Shown here in pieces: positions 53,774-63,178 of a stretch of 64,000 bases of DNA. The notes beneath the pieces were generated by a model that was not told the origin of the DNA, did no database searches, and saw nothing but the letters and a program-made list of their open reading frames with translations. The stretch is from Dickeya chrysanthemi NCPPB 402. Lineage in GTDB: Bacteria; Pseudomonadota; Gammaproteobacteria; Enterobacterales; Enterobacteriaceae. Made by a program: the position numbers and the translations under genes. The DNA is taken from NCBI RefSeq assembly GCF_000406105.1, contig NZ_CM001974.1:567685-631684 (forward strand), given 5' to 3'. Position 1 is the stretch's first letter. Every line of letters begins with the position of its first letter.

Positions 53774-54625
53774 TTATCTATTTGTTAGTAGATTATAGTT
53801 GTTAGCTATAATTAAATCATATTTTTTCTTTTCGTAATCCTTGCCATTATAGTGTCTTGCAAATTTTTTCCAGTCTTTATGTTGTAGCGCTGAAAGTAGA
53901 ACTGTTGAGCTTTTTATATGATTGATGAAGGCAAATACTTGCCCATTAATATGACTCATCGCGGCTACGAAACTTTCGATATCATCAAAGCCAGCTGTTC
54001 TATAATTTGCCCCCATAATCTGGAAAGCTCCCCATGAGGCCGACATTAATGCTGCTCGCCTGTCTAGTCTTATTGCTTGTTCAAGCCGCTCGTATTGACG
54101 GTTATTTGAACCATAACGATCGTATTGATCACCCGATATATCCGGATGCGACCGATCATACCTACCTTGAGTTAGCCGTCGGAAGTAGTGCCGTTCATAA
54201 AGTATTTTGGGTTTGCCTGGACTGAGAAATGCGCTATTTAGCGCGGTTTCGGTCATAACAACCGCTTTAATTGCCGCCACTTCGCAGTTTAGCTCTCTGG
54301 CTGCATTCAGGTAGAGCTCTTCGGAAACGCTGTCGCCGGAATTGGCAGAGAACGATGGCTGAGAGGTTGCCGGGCGTCGGGTGTGAAGATGGTTTAATTT
54401 GCTCAGTGTAGGTCCGTGCGGGGAGACAATACCGTCAGGCGTACCCATTCCTACTATCTGGCGCTGAAAGTGGATAATGGCTGCCTGTGTTCTGATGCCG
54501 ACAATACCGTCAACGCTCAGTGTTCCGTTTGAGCGGCTGTTCAGTAACTGTTGAACGGTTTTTACGTCCTCAACCCTGTTGACTTGCCCTTTGCCAACAG
54601 GAAAAGCAATCCTCGCTTCTTCCAT
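53774..54625 (-). CDS. Peptidoglycan-binding N-acetylmuramidase, candidate T6SS effector
   Basis: A 283-residue protein with two domains. Residues about 15-78 look like a PG_binding_1 fold (VKTVQQLLNSR, DGIVGIRTQAAIIHFQR). Residues about 100-280 match the DUF3380 N-acetylmuramidase family as I know it: AIKAVVMTETALNSAFL with the likely catalytic Glu126, GKPKILYERHYFRRLTQGRY, SASWGAFQIMGANYRTAGF, and HYNGKDYEKKKYD. There is no signal peptide, so it is not a Sec-secreted lysozyme. Phage endolysins share this architecture, but no phage genes are near. Next to it are three exported small proteins and an hcp gene, which favours T6SS delivery into the periplasm of rivals. Confidence 0.8.
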   Translation of the reverse strand: MEEARIAFPVGKGQVNRVEDVKTVQQLLNSRSNGTLSVDGIVGIRTQAAIIHFQRQIVGMGTPDGIVSPHGPTLSKLNHLHTRRPATSQPSFSANSGDSVSEELYLNAARELNCEVAAIKAVVMTETALNSAFLSPGKPKILYERHYFRRLTQGRYDRSHPDISGDQYDRYGSNNRQYERLEQAIRLDRRAALMSASWGAFQIMGANYRTAGFDDIESFVAAMSHINGQVFAFINHIKSSTVLLSALQHKDWKKFARHYNGKDYEKKKYDLIIANNYNLLTNR

Positions 54626-54815
54626 GAGTCAATCCATTTATTTTCTTAAAGTGATGCTTTTATAACAACAAAAGGGTGCTGCTTCAAGGACATGGCTGTC
54701 CAGTCATGGTGAGCTTCGCCTCAGCCGCGTTTTTACTACGATCTGCCATATTCCTGCCGTTTCCTGCTATCATCCCGTTATCTTTGTTCATAAAAAAGCA
54801 GAAATGTAGAGGTTT

Positions 54816-55583
54816 ATGGAAGCCTGGCTGGAGCATCTGATCACACAATCGTTAGCGTATTCGTTGACGGCGGTATTGCTGGTGGCGTTTCTGGAGTCAC
54901 TGGCGCTGGTGGGGCTGCTGTTGCCCGGCACGCTGATGATGGCGTCGCTGGGGGCGTTGATCGGTAGCGGTAATATGGGGCTATACCCGGCCTGGGGCAT
55001 GGGCATCATCGGTTGCCTGCTGGGGGACTGGATCTCCTACTTCATTGGCTGGCGTTTTAAGGACCGGTTGCATAACTGGTCGTTCCTGCAAAAGCATCGG
55101 GCGTATCTGTATCGCACGGAAAAAATGCTGCACCAGCATAATATGGCGACGATTCTGATCGGGCGGTTTTTTGGCCCGACCCGCCCGCTGGTTCCGATGG
55201 TGGCGGGGATGCTGGAGTTGTCGCCCCGGCGCTTTGCGCTGCCGAATATCATCGGCTGCCTCACCTGGCCGCCGGTATACCTGATGCCCGGCATTCTGGC
55301 GGGGGTGGCGATTGATATTCCCAAACAGGCCGATAGCGGCAGCTTTAAATGGCTGCTGTTGGTCACGGCTATCCTGCTGTGGTGTGCGGGTTGGTTGCTG
55401 TGGCGTTGGTGGCGCGTCCCTCGTGGGGAAGATGCCGCATCAACCAGCTGGTTGACGGCTTCGCGTCTGCGCTGGCTGGCGCCACTGTTATCGGTTATCG
55501 CCGCCGTTAGTCTGTGGCAGTTGTGGCAGCATCCGTTGATGCCGGTGTATCGGCGTCTGTTGTGGCAGATTTTGAATGGATAA
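54816..55583 (+). CDS. yabI: DedA-family inner-membrane protein YabI
   Basis: VTT/DedA domain protein of 255 residues with about five to six membrane segments. Conserved blocks are ESLALVGLLLPGT, GRFFGPTRPLVPMVAGM and NIIGCLTWPPVYLMPG. DedA proteins are linked to proton-motive-force maintenance and to undecaprenyl-phosphate or phospholipid flipping. Marks the right border of the hcp/effector island. Confidence 0.93.
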   Translation: MEAWLEHLITQSLAYSLTAVLLVAFLESLALVGLLLPGTLMMASLGALIGSGNMGLYPAWGMGIIGCLLGDWISYFIGWRFKDRLHNWSFLQKHRAYLYRTEKMLHQHNMATILIGRFFGPTRPLVPMVAGMLELSPRRFALPNIIGCLTWPPVYLMPGILAGVAIDIPKQADSGSFKWLLLVTAILLWCAGWLLWRWWRVPRGEDAASTSWLTASRLRWLAPLLSVIAAVSLWQLWQHPLMPVYRRLLWQILNG

Positions 55584-55593
55584 ATGAGCCGAC

Positions 55594-55618
55594 GCGATAC
55601 CGGTTTGCCCGGTATCGC
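55594..55618. terminator. Hairpin between yabI and ilvN
   Basis: GCGATACCGG (55594-55603) pairs with CCGGTATCGC (55609-55618), with a five-base loop, between converging genes. It lacks a T tract. Confidence 0.5.
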
Positions 55619-55626
55619 ACCTGAGG

Positions 55627-55920
55627 TTAGCGGTAAAACTCCGCGACCTGATCAAAGATTTTCATCTCTTCGCCGTGGCGAGTTACCTGCAATACGTCTT
55701 CCAGCTTTTCTACCTGACTGATCATCTGCGGCAGGCGTTGATCGTCTTTCACCAATAGCCAGATGCGGCTTTGCTCGTTGCCTGGCAGCGGCATACACAT
55801 GATGCCTTCTACGTTGAACGCGCGACGGGCGAACAGCCCGCACACGTGCGACATCACGCCCGGGTGGTTGCGTACCGAGAGTTCCAGCGTGACCTGTCCA
55901 GTTGTCGATGAAGTCTGCAT
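55627..55920 (-). CDS. ilvN: Acetolactate synthase I small subunit
   Basis: ACT-domain regulatory subunit of 97 residues that activates IlvB and gives valine feedback inhibition. [27 protein letters not shown] is the ACT core. Length matches E. coli IlvN. It begins three bases after the ilvB stop, in the ivbL-ilvB-ilvN operon. Confidence 0.95.
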   Translation of the reverse strand: MQTSSTTGQVTLELSVRNHPGVMSHVCGLFARRAFNVEGIMCMPLPGNEQSRIWLLVKDDQRLPQMISQVEKLEDVLQVTRHGEEMKIFDQVAEFYR

Positions 55921-55923
55921 AAT

Positions 55924-57588
55924 TTACTCTCCAATCATCTCAATGTTGGCGGCACCCGGCGGTACCATCGGAAACACTTTTTCGTTGATATCGATAGCGG
56001 CGTGAATCAATGCAGGGCCGGGTCGTTGCAGTGCGTCGCGCAGTGCGGCTTGCGGGTTTTCAGCCGCGTTCAGATCGCAAGTGGCGAAGCCGAAGCCGGC
56101 GGCAATCGCCAGAAAGTTGGTCTGGTAGCGGTAATCTGAGGCCACAAAGTTCTGTTTGTAGAACAGTTCCTGTTGCTGGTGCACCAGCCCCAGCGACTGG
56201 TTGTTCATCAGCACGATTTTGACGTTCAGGTTCTCTTCCGCAGCAGTAGCCATTTCCTGAATGTTCATCATCAGGCTGCCGTCGCCGGAAAAACAGACTA
56301 CGGTGCGCTGCGGTTCCGCCAACGCCGCGCCGATAGCGGCCGGTACGCCAAAGCCCATGGTGCCGAAACCGCCGGAGGTGAGCCATTGGCGTGAACGCCG
56401 CAGCGGATAGGCCTGCGCCACCCACATCTGGTGCTGGCCCACATCGGTGGTAATGATGGCCTGATCGTCCAGTTGGTCGGCCACCGCACGGATCAACCCA
56501 TAATGGCTGAGCGGATCGTCGACGTTCGGCATGTTGAACGGGAAATCACGTTGCAGGGTGCGAACCTGTTCGAGCCACTCGGTGCGCGGTTGACGCTCGA
56601 CCAGCGGCAGTAATTGATCCAGCGCCTGCGCCACATCGGCGTGAAGCGCCACGTGCGGCTGGCGGATCTTGCCGAGTTCGGCCGGATCGATATCGATATG
56701 GACAACGCGGGCATCCGGGCAGAATTCTTCCGCTTTGCCGATGGCGCGATCGTCAAAGCGCGCGCCCAGCACGATCAACAAATCCGACTGTTGCAGGATC
56801 AGGTTGGTATAGCGGGCGGCGTGCATACCGAGCATGCCGAGCGACAGCGGGTGATCCACCGGCATGGCGCCCAGCGCCATCAGCGTCATGGTGGTCGGCA
56901 GCCCGGCACGCTCTGCCAGTTCGATAGCCTGCTGATGCGCCCCGGCGCTGATGATCCCGCCGCCCAGATACAGAATGGGACGTTTGGCCTGATTGATCAT
57001 CGCAGCGGCGGCGTGCAGGGCGTTGGCGTCGATGGCGGGAGCCGGGGACAACGCGACTGGTGCGGGCAGCTCCGCCAGCTCAATGGTAGCCGTTTGCACG
57101 TCTTTGGGAATATCCACCCAGACCGGGCCGGGACGGCCGGATTGCGCCAGACGGAAGGCATCGTTAATCACCTGCGGCAGCTCGCTGATGTCGCGTACCA
57201 GATAGTTGTGCTTGGTGACCGGGATTGAGATGCCGTAGGTGTCGACTTCCTGAAAGGCATCGGTGCCGATCATACTTGACGGCACCTGACCGGTGATGCA
57301 CACCAGCGGAATGGAATCGAGCTTGGCGTCAGCGATGGCGGTGAGCAGGTTAGTGGCGCCGGGCCCGCTGGAGGCCAGACAAACCGCCGCTTTACCGCTG
57401 GCGCGCGCCATCCCCTGAGCGATGAATCCGGCTCCCTGTTCATGGCGGGCGAGTACGTGGCGAAGAGTACGGCTTTTTCCCAACGCATCGTACAGCGGCA
57501 ATGCTGCGCCGCCCGGAATACCGGTCACTGTGGTGATGCCTTGCTGCTCCAGCAGACGGATGATCAGCTCAGCTCCTGTATAACGCAT
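55924..57588 (-). CDS. ilvB: Acetolactate synthase I large subunit
   Basis: ThDP-, FAD- and Mg2+-dependent enzyme for the first common step of valine, leucine and isoleucine synthesis. IPGGAALPLYDAL and HEQGAGFIAQGMAR (activating Glu region) lie near the N-terminus. The ThDP motif is GDGSLMMNIQEMATAAEENL (about 440), ending in MMNNQ-type LMNNQS. Two close ATGs exist, 57594 and 57588; I chose 57588 because AAGGA is seven bases before it. An upstream extension to 57645 is unlikely because it crosses the attenuator region. Confidence 0.93.
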   Translation of the reverse strand: MRYTGAELIIRLLEQQGITTVTGIPGGAALPLYDALGKSRTLRHVLARHEQGAGFIAQGMARASGKAAVCLASSGPGATNLLTAIADAKLDSIPLVCITGQVPSSMIGTDAFQEVDTYGISIPVTKHNYLVRDISELPQVINDAFRLAQSGRPGPVWVDIPKDVQTATIELAELPAPVALSPAPAIDANALHAAAAMINQAKRPILYLGGGIISAGAHQQAIELAERAGLPTTMTLMALGAMPVDHPLSLGMLGMHAARYTNLILQQSDLLIVLGARFDDRAIGKAEEFCPDARVVHIDIDPAELGKIRQPHVALHADVAQALDQLLPLVERQPRTEWLEQVRTLQRDFPFNMPNVDDPLSHYGLIRAVADQLDDQAIITTDVGQHQMWVAQAYPLRRSRQWLTSGGFGTMGFGVPAAIGAALAEPQRTVVCFSGDGSLMMNIQEMATAAEENLNVKIVLMNNQSLGLVHQQQELFYKQNFVASDYRYQTNFLAIAAGFGFATCDLNAAENPQAALRDALQRPGPALIHAAIDINEKVFPMVPPGAANIEMIGE

Positions 57589-57636
57589 AGTCATATCCTT
57601 TATCAGAGCCGGTGTCAGGAGGAGCGGGGTGGGTGG

Positions 57637-57674
57637 ATAAAACAAACCCCGCTCGGCTTGCGCCGGCGGGGTTT
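57637..57674 (-). terminator. ilvBN attenuator
   Basis: On the minus strand, AAACCCCGC (57674-57666) pairs with GCGGGGTTT (57652-57644), followed by GTTTTATCC. It lies between the ivbL leader and ilvB, where a valine/leucine-responsive attenuator is known in E. coli. Confidence 0.85.
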
Positions 57675-57701
57675 GGGAATCTAGGTTTGATTCGGAACCC
57701 G

Positions 57702-57803
57702 TTACGGCGCGCTGCCGACCACGACCACCACGCGCACGACGACGACCGCGTCAAGCAGCGCGGTGTTGTTGAGTAGTGCGAAAGTAGAGGTGGTGTGTTT
57801 CAC
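57702..57803 (-). CDS. ivbL: ilvBN leader peptide
   Basis: A 33-codon frame starting with GTG at 57803. Its C-terminal half is AVVVVRVVVVVGSAP, almost the same as the E. coli IvbL ending (AAVVVVRVVVVVGNAP). Nine valine codons in a row of eleven make ribosome stalling sensitive to charged tRNA-Val. AAGGT is upstream. The attenuator hairpin begins about 28 bp after its stop. Confidence 0.9.
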   Translation of the reverse strand: MKHTTSTFALLNNTALLDAVVVVRVVVVVGSAP

Positions 57804-57841
57804 GGGGAACCTTATGTTCGTTTTGGTTAATCTGCGCTCTC

Positions 57842-57914
57842 ATATAACCATGAGTGCGGAAAATCAGACAAGGCTCTGTCGCGCTGAAAACGCAAAATCG
57901 TGCGTAAGATCACA
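57842..57914 (-). promoter_or_regulatory. ivbL-ilvBN promoter with CRP site
   Basis: On the minus strand TTGTCT (57871-57866) and TTATAT (57847-57842) are 18 bp apart. Upstream, TGTGATCTTACGCACG (57914-57899) resembles the CRP consensus TGTGAnnnnnnTCACA, with a perfect first half and a degenerate second. E. coli ilvBN is also activated by cAMP-CRP. Confidence 0.6.
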
Positions 57915-57957
57915 TTTATTTAGTAAGGATTTCATTCCGTTATTTCAGCGCGAGCCG

Positions 57958-58650
57958 TCACCGCAAACCCAGGATGCGTGCCGCATTCGGGTGGCGCGCC
58001 AGTTCCCCGGTCGGGCCGTCGTGATAGACGTGGCCGTCCACCACCAGCACGCTGCGCGGCGCGATGCGCATGGCATCCTCCAACTGATGCGATACCATCA
58101 GCAGCGTCAACTGCCGCTCGCGGCAAATCTCATCCACCAGCGACAGCATTTCCTGACGCAGCGCCGGGTCGAGCGCGGAGAACGGTTCGTCCAGCAGCAG
58201 GATCGGTTGCCGACGAATCAAACAACGCGCCAGCGCCGCCCGTTGCCGTTGACCGCCGGAAACCTGTGACGGCAGGCGTTCCAGCAGGTCCGTCAGCCCC
58301 ATGCGGCAGGCGATATCGCGCAATGTATCCCGTTGCTCCTCGGTCAGTTTCAGGCCGGGGTGCAGGCCCAGCGCGATATTCTGCGCCAGCGTCAGATGAG
58401 GGAACAGGTTGTTTTCCTGAAACAGGATCGATACCGGGCGTTTCGCCGGCGGCGTGGCGTAATGATCTTGTCCGTTGAGCCGTAGCTGGCCGCCGTCGGC
58501 CGGCAGGAAACCGGCGATCAGGCTCAGCAAGGTACTTTTCCCCGCGCCGCTCGGGCCCAGAATGGCAAGGCGTTCGCCGGGTTGCGCCTGTAAATCGAAG
58601 CGCATCGGCAGGTGTTGGTAGAGGTAGGTCAACTTATCGAGCGCGATCAT
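57958..58650 (-). CDS. thiQ: Thiamine ABC transporter ATPase
   Basis: ATP-binding subunit of 230 residues for uptake of thiamine and its phosphates. Walker A is GPSGAGKST (about 33-41), the signature VSGGQRQR (about 129), and Walker [14 protein letters not shown] (about 148-160). Overlaps the thiP 3' end by 17 bp. Confidence 0.95.
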   Translation of the reverse strand: MIALDKLTYLYQHLPMRFDLQAQPGERLAILGPSGAGKSTLLSLIAGFLPADGGQLRLNGQDHYATPPAKRPVSILFQENNLFPHLTLAQNIALGLHPGLKLTEEQRDTLRDIACRMGLTDLLERLPSQVSGGQRQRAALARCLIRRQPILLLDEPFSALDPALRQEMLSLVDEICRERQLTLLMVSHQLEDAMRIAPRSVLVVDGHVYHDGPTGELARHPNAARILGLR

Positions 58651-60244
58651 TCATGCCTGCCAGTTTCTCAATCAGGGTAAACAGCATAAAGCACAGCAGC
58701 AGCAGCAACAGCGCCGTTACCGCGCCATCGGCGCTGCGATAAGCGCCAATTTGTTGGTAAAGGTAAAACGGCAGAGTGCGAAACTGCTCGTTGCCAAACA
58801 AGGCGATGATGCCGAAATCACCCACCGATAGCACACAGGCAAAGGCCAACGCTTGTGCGATAGGTGCGCGCAGCGCTTTCAGTTCTACTACCCTGAGGCG
58901 ATGCCAGCCGCGGATATCCAGCGACTGACACAACAAGCCGTAACGCGCCGCCGTATCAACCATCGGGTTTTCCAGTACTTTCATCGCATAAGGGATGGCC
59001 AACAGCGCGTTGGTCAACACCACCAGCCCGTAAGGGGAAGACGGTAACCCGATGGTGCGATTGAACAGCAGGAAGAAACCGGACGCCAGCACAATCCCCG
59101 GCATCGCCAGAATCAGCATTCCGCTCAGATCCAGCCATTGCGCGGGTAGCCGCTGCCGGCGCAGTTTCAGCTCCCGGCTGCTCCACAGCAGCATCAGCGT
59201 CAGCACCACGCTGAGCGCTCCGGCGGCCAGCGCAATGCGCAGCGAGGTCCAGAGCGTTTGCCATAGTGCGGGCTGGCGCAACACGTCAGGCAGCGAACGG
59301 TTCAGGCCATCCGCCACGACGGCCAGCAGCGGCGGCAGCAGCAGCAACAGCGCTGCCGCAATCAACAGCGTATCGGCAACCCGGCTGAACAGGCTGTCCT
59401 GCGGGTCGCGCCAGCGCTGACGGTTGCTGACGCCTACTGCCAGCAGCCGACCGAGCCGTTGGCTAAGTAACACCAGCCCCAGACAACAGACCATCTGCAA
59501 CAGCGCCAGCAGAGCGGCGCGCGCCGGGTCATAGTCAAAGCTGAGCGCCTGATAGATAGCCAGTTCGATGGTGGTGGCTTGCGGACCGCCGCCCAGCGCC
59601 AGCACGGTGGCGAAGCTGGCGAAGCACAGCATGAAAATCAGCGCGCCGGCGGGCAACAACTGGCGGCGCAACCACGGCCATTCCACCAGCCGGAAAAAGT
59701 GCCAGCCGCGCAGGCCGAGCTGGGCCGCCAACTGACGCTGCTCGGTGGCAATCCCTTCCAGCGCCTGCAAAAACAGCCGGGTTGCCAACGGCAGGTTAAA
59801 AAAGACGTGAGCCAGCAGGATGCCCTGCAAACCGTAAGGCGAAAAACGGTATTCGATACCGAACTGCATCAGCAGACGCGCCAGCCAGCCTTCCCGACCG
59901 TAGACGCTGAGAATGCCGAATACCGCCACCAGCACCGGCAGCACCAGCGTCATTGCGCACAGGCGCAGCAGCAGGCGATGGCCGGGAAAACGGCGGCGGT
60001 ACAATGCCCGCGCCAGAAACAGCGCGGGTAAGGTGGAAAGCAACGCCGACAGCAGCGCCTGCCAGAAGCTGAAGCGAACGACATGCCACAGGTAGCCGTC
60101 ATCCCACAGCGACTGCCAGGGCGTGGCGGGCGCGTCCAGCCACAGCGCGCCGAACGCCAGCACGGCGGTGCTAATCAATAGCACCGCCGCCAGCAGCCCC
60201 GGCCATAGCCAACCTGGAATTAGCGGCTGACGGCGCGTTGCCAT
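58634..60244 (-). CDS. thiP: Thiamine ABC transporter permease
   Basis: Permease of 536 residues with about 12 helices in two homologous halves, each with an EAA-type loop ([18 protein letters not shown] and [18 protein letters not shown]). I start at ATG 60244 ([13 protein letters not shown]), as in E. coli. This overlaps thiB by 25 bp; four extra codons upstream are possible. Confidence 0.95.
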   Translation of the reverse strand: MATRRQPLIPGWLWPGLLAAVLLISTAVLAFGALWLDAPATPWQSLWDDGYLWHVVRFSFWQALLSALLSTLPALFLARALYRRRFPGHRLLLRLCAMTLVLPVLVAVFGILSVYGREGWLARLLMQFGIEYRFSPYGLQGILLAHVFFNLPLATRLFLQALEGIATEQRQLAAQLGLRGWHFFRLVEWPWLRRQLLPAGALIFMLCFASFATVLALGGGPQATTIELAIYQALSFDYDPARAALLALLQMVCCLGLVLLSQRLGRLLAVGVSNRQRWRDPQDSLFSRVADTLLIAAALLLLLPPLLAVVADGLNRSLPDVLRQPALWQTLWTSLRIALAAGALSVVLTLMLLWSSRELKLRRQRLPAQWLDLSGMLILAMPGIVLASGFFLLFNRTIGLPSSPYGLVVLTNALLAIPYAMKVLENPMVDTAARYGLLCQSLDIRGWHRLRVVELKALRAPIAQALAFACVLSVGDFGIIALFGNEQFRTLPFYLYQQIGAYRSADGAVTALLLLLLCFMLFTLIEKLAGMNDRAR

Positions 60245-61203
60245 GCCTGAACCCAATTCGCCCGCTGTTCCGCCACCTGCTGCGGGGTAAATTCCAGCGC
60301 GGTAGCCGGCAGAGACAGGGTGTTATAGCCCGTCGGCAGCTCGGTTTTGACAACCGGGTACATCCAGTTGGTGGTCGGGATGATCTGCTGGAAGGTCGGG
60401 CTTACCATAAATTGCAGAAAGCGTGCCGCCAGTTGCGGATTTTTACTGCCGGCCAGTTGTGCGGCGACTTCCACCTGCAGGTAGTGGCCTTCGCTGAAAT
60501 TAGCCGCGGCATAGTTGTCTTTCTTCTCGGCGATGAGGTGGTAAGCCGGTGAGGTGGTGTAGCTCAGTACCAGATCGGCTTCGCCTTTCAGAAACAAGCC
60601 GTAGGCTTCGCTCCAGCCTTTGGTGACGGTGACGGTTTTGGCCGCCAGTTTCTGCCAGGCCTGCGGCGCTTTTTCGCCGTAGACTTTCTGCATCCACAGC
60701 AACAACCCCAGACCCGGCGTGCTGGTGCGCGGATCTTCATAGATAACGGTCCACCGCTGGCCGCTTTCCACCAGCTCATGCAGGCTTTTCGGCGGGTTTT
60801 TCAGCTTGTCTTTGTTATAGACGAAGGCGAAATAGCCGTAATCGAAGGGCAGGAAAGTCTCGTTGCGCCAGCCGCCGGGCACGGTTAGCGTGCTGGTATT
60901 GACGGCATGTGGGGCGAACAGGCCGGTCTGCGCCGCCGCCTGCACCAGATTATTATCCAGCCCCAGCACCACGTCCGCCGGGGTGTTTTTGCCTTCCATA
61001 CGCAGGCGGTTGAGCAGAGCGACGCCATCTTCCAGCGCCACGAATTTCAGTTCACAGTCGCACTCTTTTTCAAAGGCGGTTTGGACAGCCGGGCCGGGGC
61101 CCCATTCCGAGGCGAACGAATCGTAGGTGTAGACCGTCAGAGTCGGTTTGGCGAATACAGGGGCGGACAGCAGTAACAGGCAGGACAATAATTTCTTTAA
61201 CAC
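60220..61203 (-). CDS. thiB: Thiamine-binding periplasmic protein
   Basis: Solute-binding protein (TbpA) for thiamine, TMP and TPP. The start is GTG at 61203, giving a signal peptide (MLKKLLSCLLLLSAPVFA) and mature KPTLTVYTYDSF. The total of 327 residues equals E. coli ThiB. An ATG at 61341 lies inside the riboswitch, so it is rejected. YEDPRTSTPGLGLLLWMQK and TVTKGWSEAYGLFLKGEAD are conserved. First gene of thiBPQ, under TPP control. Confidence 0.95.
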   Translation of the reverse strand: MLKKLLSCLLLLSAPVFAKPTLTVYTYDSFASEWGPGPAVQTAFEKECDCELKFVALEDGVALLNRLRMEGKNTPADVVLGLDNNLVQAAAQTGLFAPHAVNTSTLTVPGGWRNETFLPFDYGYFAFVYNKDKLKNPPKSLHELVESGQRWTVIYEDPRTSTPGLGLLLWMQKVYGEKAPQAWQKLAAKTVTVTKGWSEAYGLFLKGEADLVLSYTTSPAYHLIAEKKDNYAAANFSEGHYLQVEVAAQLAGSKNPQLAARFLQFMVSPTFQQIIPTTNWMYPVVKTELPTGYNTLSLPATALEFTPQQVAEQRANWVQAWQRAVSR

Positions 61204-61256
61204 TTTGCGCTCCCATTGTTGAAGGCGGCAAAGGTCTTTGAGCAAGCAGGATGCAG

Positions 61257-61394
61257 TCTCAAATCCCTTCGCCGGTATTAACCGGATCAGGTTCGACGGG
61301 TATTTTCTCAGCGACGCAAACGTGCATGGTTGTTCGTGCATGACTCTTCGTGCATGACGACTGGTACATGAATGTTGGCCGCACCCCGTTGAGA
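61257..61394 (-). promoter_or_regulatory. TPP riboswitch (THI element) of thiBPQ
   Basis: Read on the minus strand: ACGGGGTGC near the 5' end, CTGAGAAAATACCCGTCGAA, then CCTGATCCGGTTAATACCGG and CGAAGGGATTTGAGA. These are the invariant parts of the TPP-sensing RNA, closed by P1 TCTCAA/TTGAGA at the two ends. Between them, the optional P3 arm is enlarged and holds three 14-bp repeats (61321-61362). It lies 54 bp before the thiB start, so it may sequester the ribosome site or terminate when TPP is bound. Confidence 0.93.
61321..61362 (-). repeat. Three 14-bp repeats in TPP riboswitch arm
   Basis: CGTGCATG plus six variable bases occurs three times in register (61321-61334, 61335-61348, 61349-61362), within the variable P3 arm. 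GTGCAT/ATGCAC segments can pair with each other. Confidence 0.85.
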
Positions 61395-61454
61395 ACAGCG
61401 CTATTGTAAAGTGTTTGTCACATCAGGAAAAGCATCACGACCAGCGGCAAGCGG

Positions 61455-63122
61455 TCATGATGCTGGGTCCGGCGGCGCGAACCAGGCCGATTTGAAATCG
61501 AACCAGCCCAGCGTGTTCATGCGTAGCCCCCGCATGTTGGCTTGTCCCTGTAACCGCAACCAGTGATGGAACAGCGGATGGAGTTGCTGGCGGCTGACCA
61601 GCGACTGGCACCACTCCGCCAGCGACAGGGCGCCTTGACGCCACTGATGGGCGGTGTGTTCCAGCTCGTCCTCTCCCAGGCAGTGTCGCAGTAACGGCAG
61701 TTCGTACAGCATCGCGAACAGCGAAAATTCCAGCGGCAGGTAGAAGTTGGCGCTGCCGAGCCAGAGATCGCTGGCTTCGTCGCCCTGGCACCAGGCGTCG
61801 AACTCCAGACTGCGCAGCGTCAGCGTGACGCCGTGCGATGCCAGCAGGCGGCCCATAATGCCGCTTATCACTTCGTATTCGGGGTGGTCACGGTAGCAGG
61901 TGAGGGTGAGGTGCGTCAGGCCGACTGGTTTTTCCCGCACCGCCCGTGGCGGGCTGTGATGCCAGCGTGGCAACAAACCGTAAGCGGGGGACCAGTCGCT
62001 CTGGTAAGGCGTGTCGGCCAAAGCGAGCATCGCCACCGGACTCAGTACCTGACACAACCAGTGGCGGACTTCCGAGTCCGCCGTCTGCGGCGAGCGGCGG
62101 TCGAACAACAGGAAATAGCAGCCTTCTTCCAGCCGGTTCTCCAGTTCATTGTCCGTGGTGTCGTCGCCTTGTAGCGTGACGGTACAGGCGGGGATGGTCG
62201 GCGCATCGGGTAGTACCCAGATACTGACTTCGTCAATCAGCGCCCGGTAGCCGAAATAGTCGTCAAACGCAGCGATTTTCAATTGGTTGGGCGAATTGCG
62301 CACCACCTGATACGGCCCGGTGCCGACAGGCTGGCGCATAAAGTCCGGCAGCGTTTGCCACTCTTGCGGCAGGATCATCGCCGGTACGCTGCCGAGCAGC
62401 CACGGCAGCCAGTTGTCCGGCATGTTGAGCCGGATATCCAGCACGAACGGCGTGGGGGAGGAGATAGCGGTCAGGTGTGAGAACAGCGGCTGCGCAGTCA
62501 GCCGGGACAACGAGGCGATCACGTCCTCCATCGTCAGTTCCCGGCCATGGTGAAAACGAATGGCCGGTCGCAAATAGAAACGCCAGTGCAGCGGCGACAG
62601 CGCCTGCCAGTGGTGGGCGATATCCGGCAACAGTTCCCCATTTTCCTCATTTAGGCTGGTCAGCCCGCTGAATATCTGGCGGGCGATGTGGGTTTCCGAG
62701 CGGCGTAACGCACTGCCGGGCAACAGGTTATGCATTGGGCGGTAATAGAGGATGCGCAGCAGGTGGCGCCCTTGCCGTACGCTGCGACCGAGGTGTGACA
62801 GCAGCATCTGGCGCACGGTTTCTTTGTCGCCCACCAGTTGCACCAGTTGTTCGATGCGGTCCTGCTCCAGCAGGTCTTCAGCCCGCTGCTGTTGCAGGGC
62901 TAACCCGGTGTAGAGAAAGCCGAGGCGCGAGCGTTTACCGCGCCCGGCTTCCGCCTGCCAGGTGAGCCAGCCCTGTTGTTGCATCGCGCTCAGCAGGGAG
63001 CGGACATGGCGGCGGGAGCAGTTGAGCAGCAGCGCCAGCTCTTGCAGCGTGGTGTCGGTATCCTGACCCTGCAGGCATTGCCATAGCCGGATGAACTGCT
63101 GTTGCAGACGTGGCGAGGACAT
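61455..63122 (-). CDS. sgrR: Sugar-phosphate stress activator SgrR
   Basis: A 555-residue activator that switches on the sRNA SgrS when glucose-6-phosphate-type sugars accumulate. N-terminal winged helix ([25 protein letters not shown], about residues 32-56) and a solute-binding-protein-like C-terminal domain (about 165-550). [22 protein letters not shown] and the C-terminus [19 protein letters not shown] match E. coli SgrR. Divergent from sgrS. Confidence 0.95.
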   Translation of the reverse strand: MSSPRLQQQFIRLWQCLQGQDTDTTLQELALLLNCSRRHVRSLLSAMQQQGWLTWQAEAGRGKRSRLGFLYTGLALQQQRAEDLLEQDRIEQLVQLVGDKETVRQMLLSHLGRSVRQGRHLLRILYYRPMHNLLPGSALRRSETHIARQIFSGLTSLNEENGELLPDIAHHWQALSPLHWRFYLRPAIRFHHGRELTMEDVIASLSRLTAQPLFSHLTAISSPTPFVLDIRLNMPDNWLPWLLGSVPAMILPQEWQTLPDFMRQPVGTGPYQVVRNSPNQLKIAAFDDYFGYRALIDEVSIWVLPDAPTIPACTVTLQGDDTTDNELENRLEEGCYFLLFDRRSPQTADSEVRHWLCQVLSPVAMLALADTPYQSDWSPAYGLLPRWHHSPPRAVREKPVGLTHLTLTCYRDHPEYEVISGIMGRLLASHGVTLTLRSLEFDAWCQGDEASDLWLGSANFYLPLEFSLFAMLYELPLLRHCLGEDELEHTAHQWRQGALSLAEWCQSLVSRQQLHPLFHHWLRLQGQANMRGLRMNTLGWFDFKSAWFAPPDPAS

Positions 63123-63166
63123 AAAAGGGGAACTCCACGACTCAAGGTCATCAATATATTTTTCCC

Positions 63167-63172
63167 TATATT
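63167..63172 (+). promoter_or_regulatory. Candidate -10 box of sgrS
   Basis: TATATT, seven bases before the presumed sgrS start. No good -35 is present 17 bp upstream, in line with a promoter that depends on SgrR. Confidence 0.45.
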
Positions 63173-63178
63173 ACGCGG

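Noticed and set aside
54034..54225. 63-codon plus-strand frame starting MRPTLMLLACLVLLL inside the muramidase gene
   Set aside because: Looks like a signal peptide, but it lies fully antisense to the well-supported muramidase and lacks a ribosome site.
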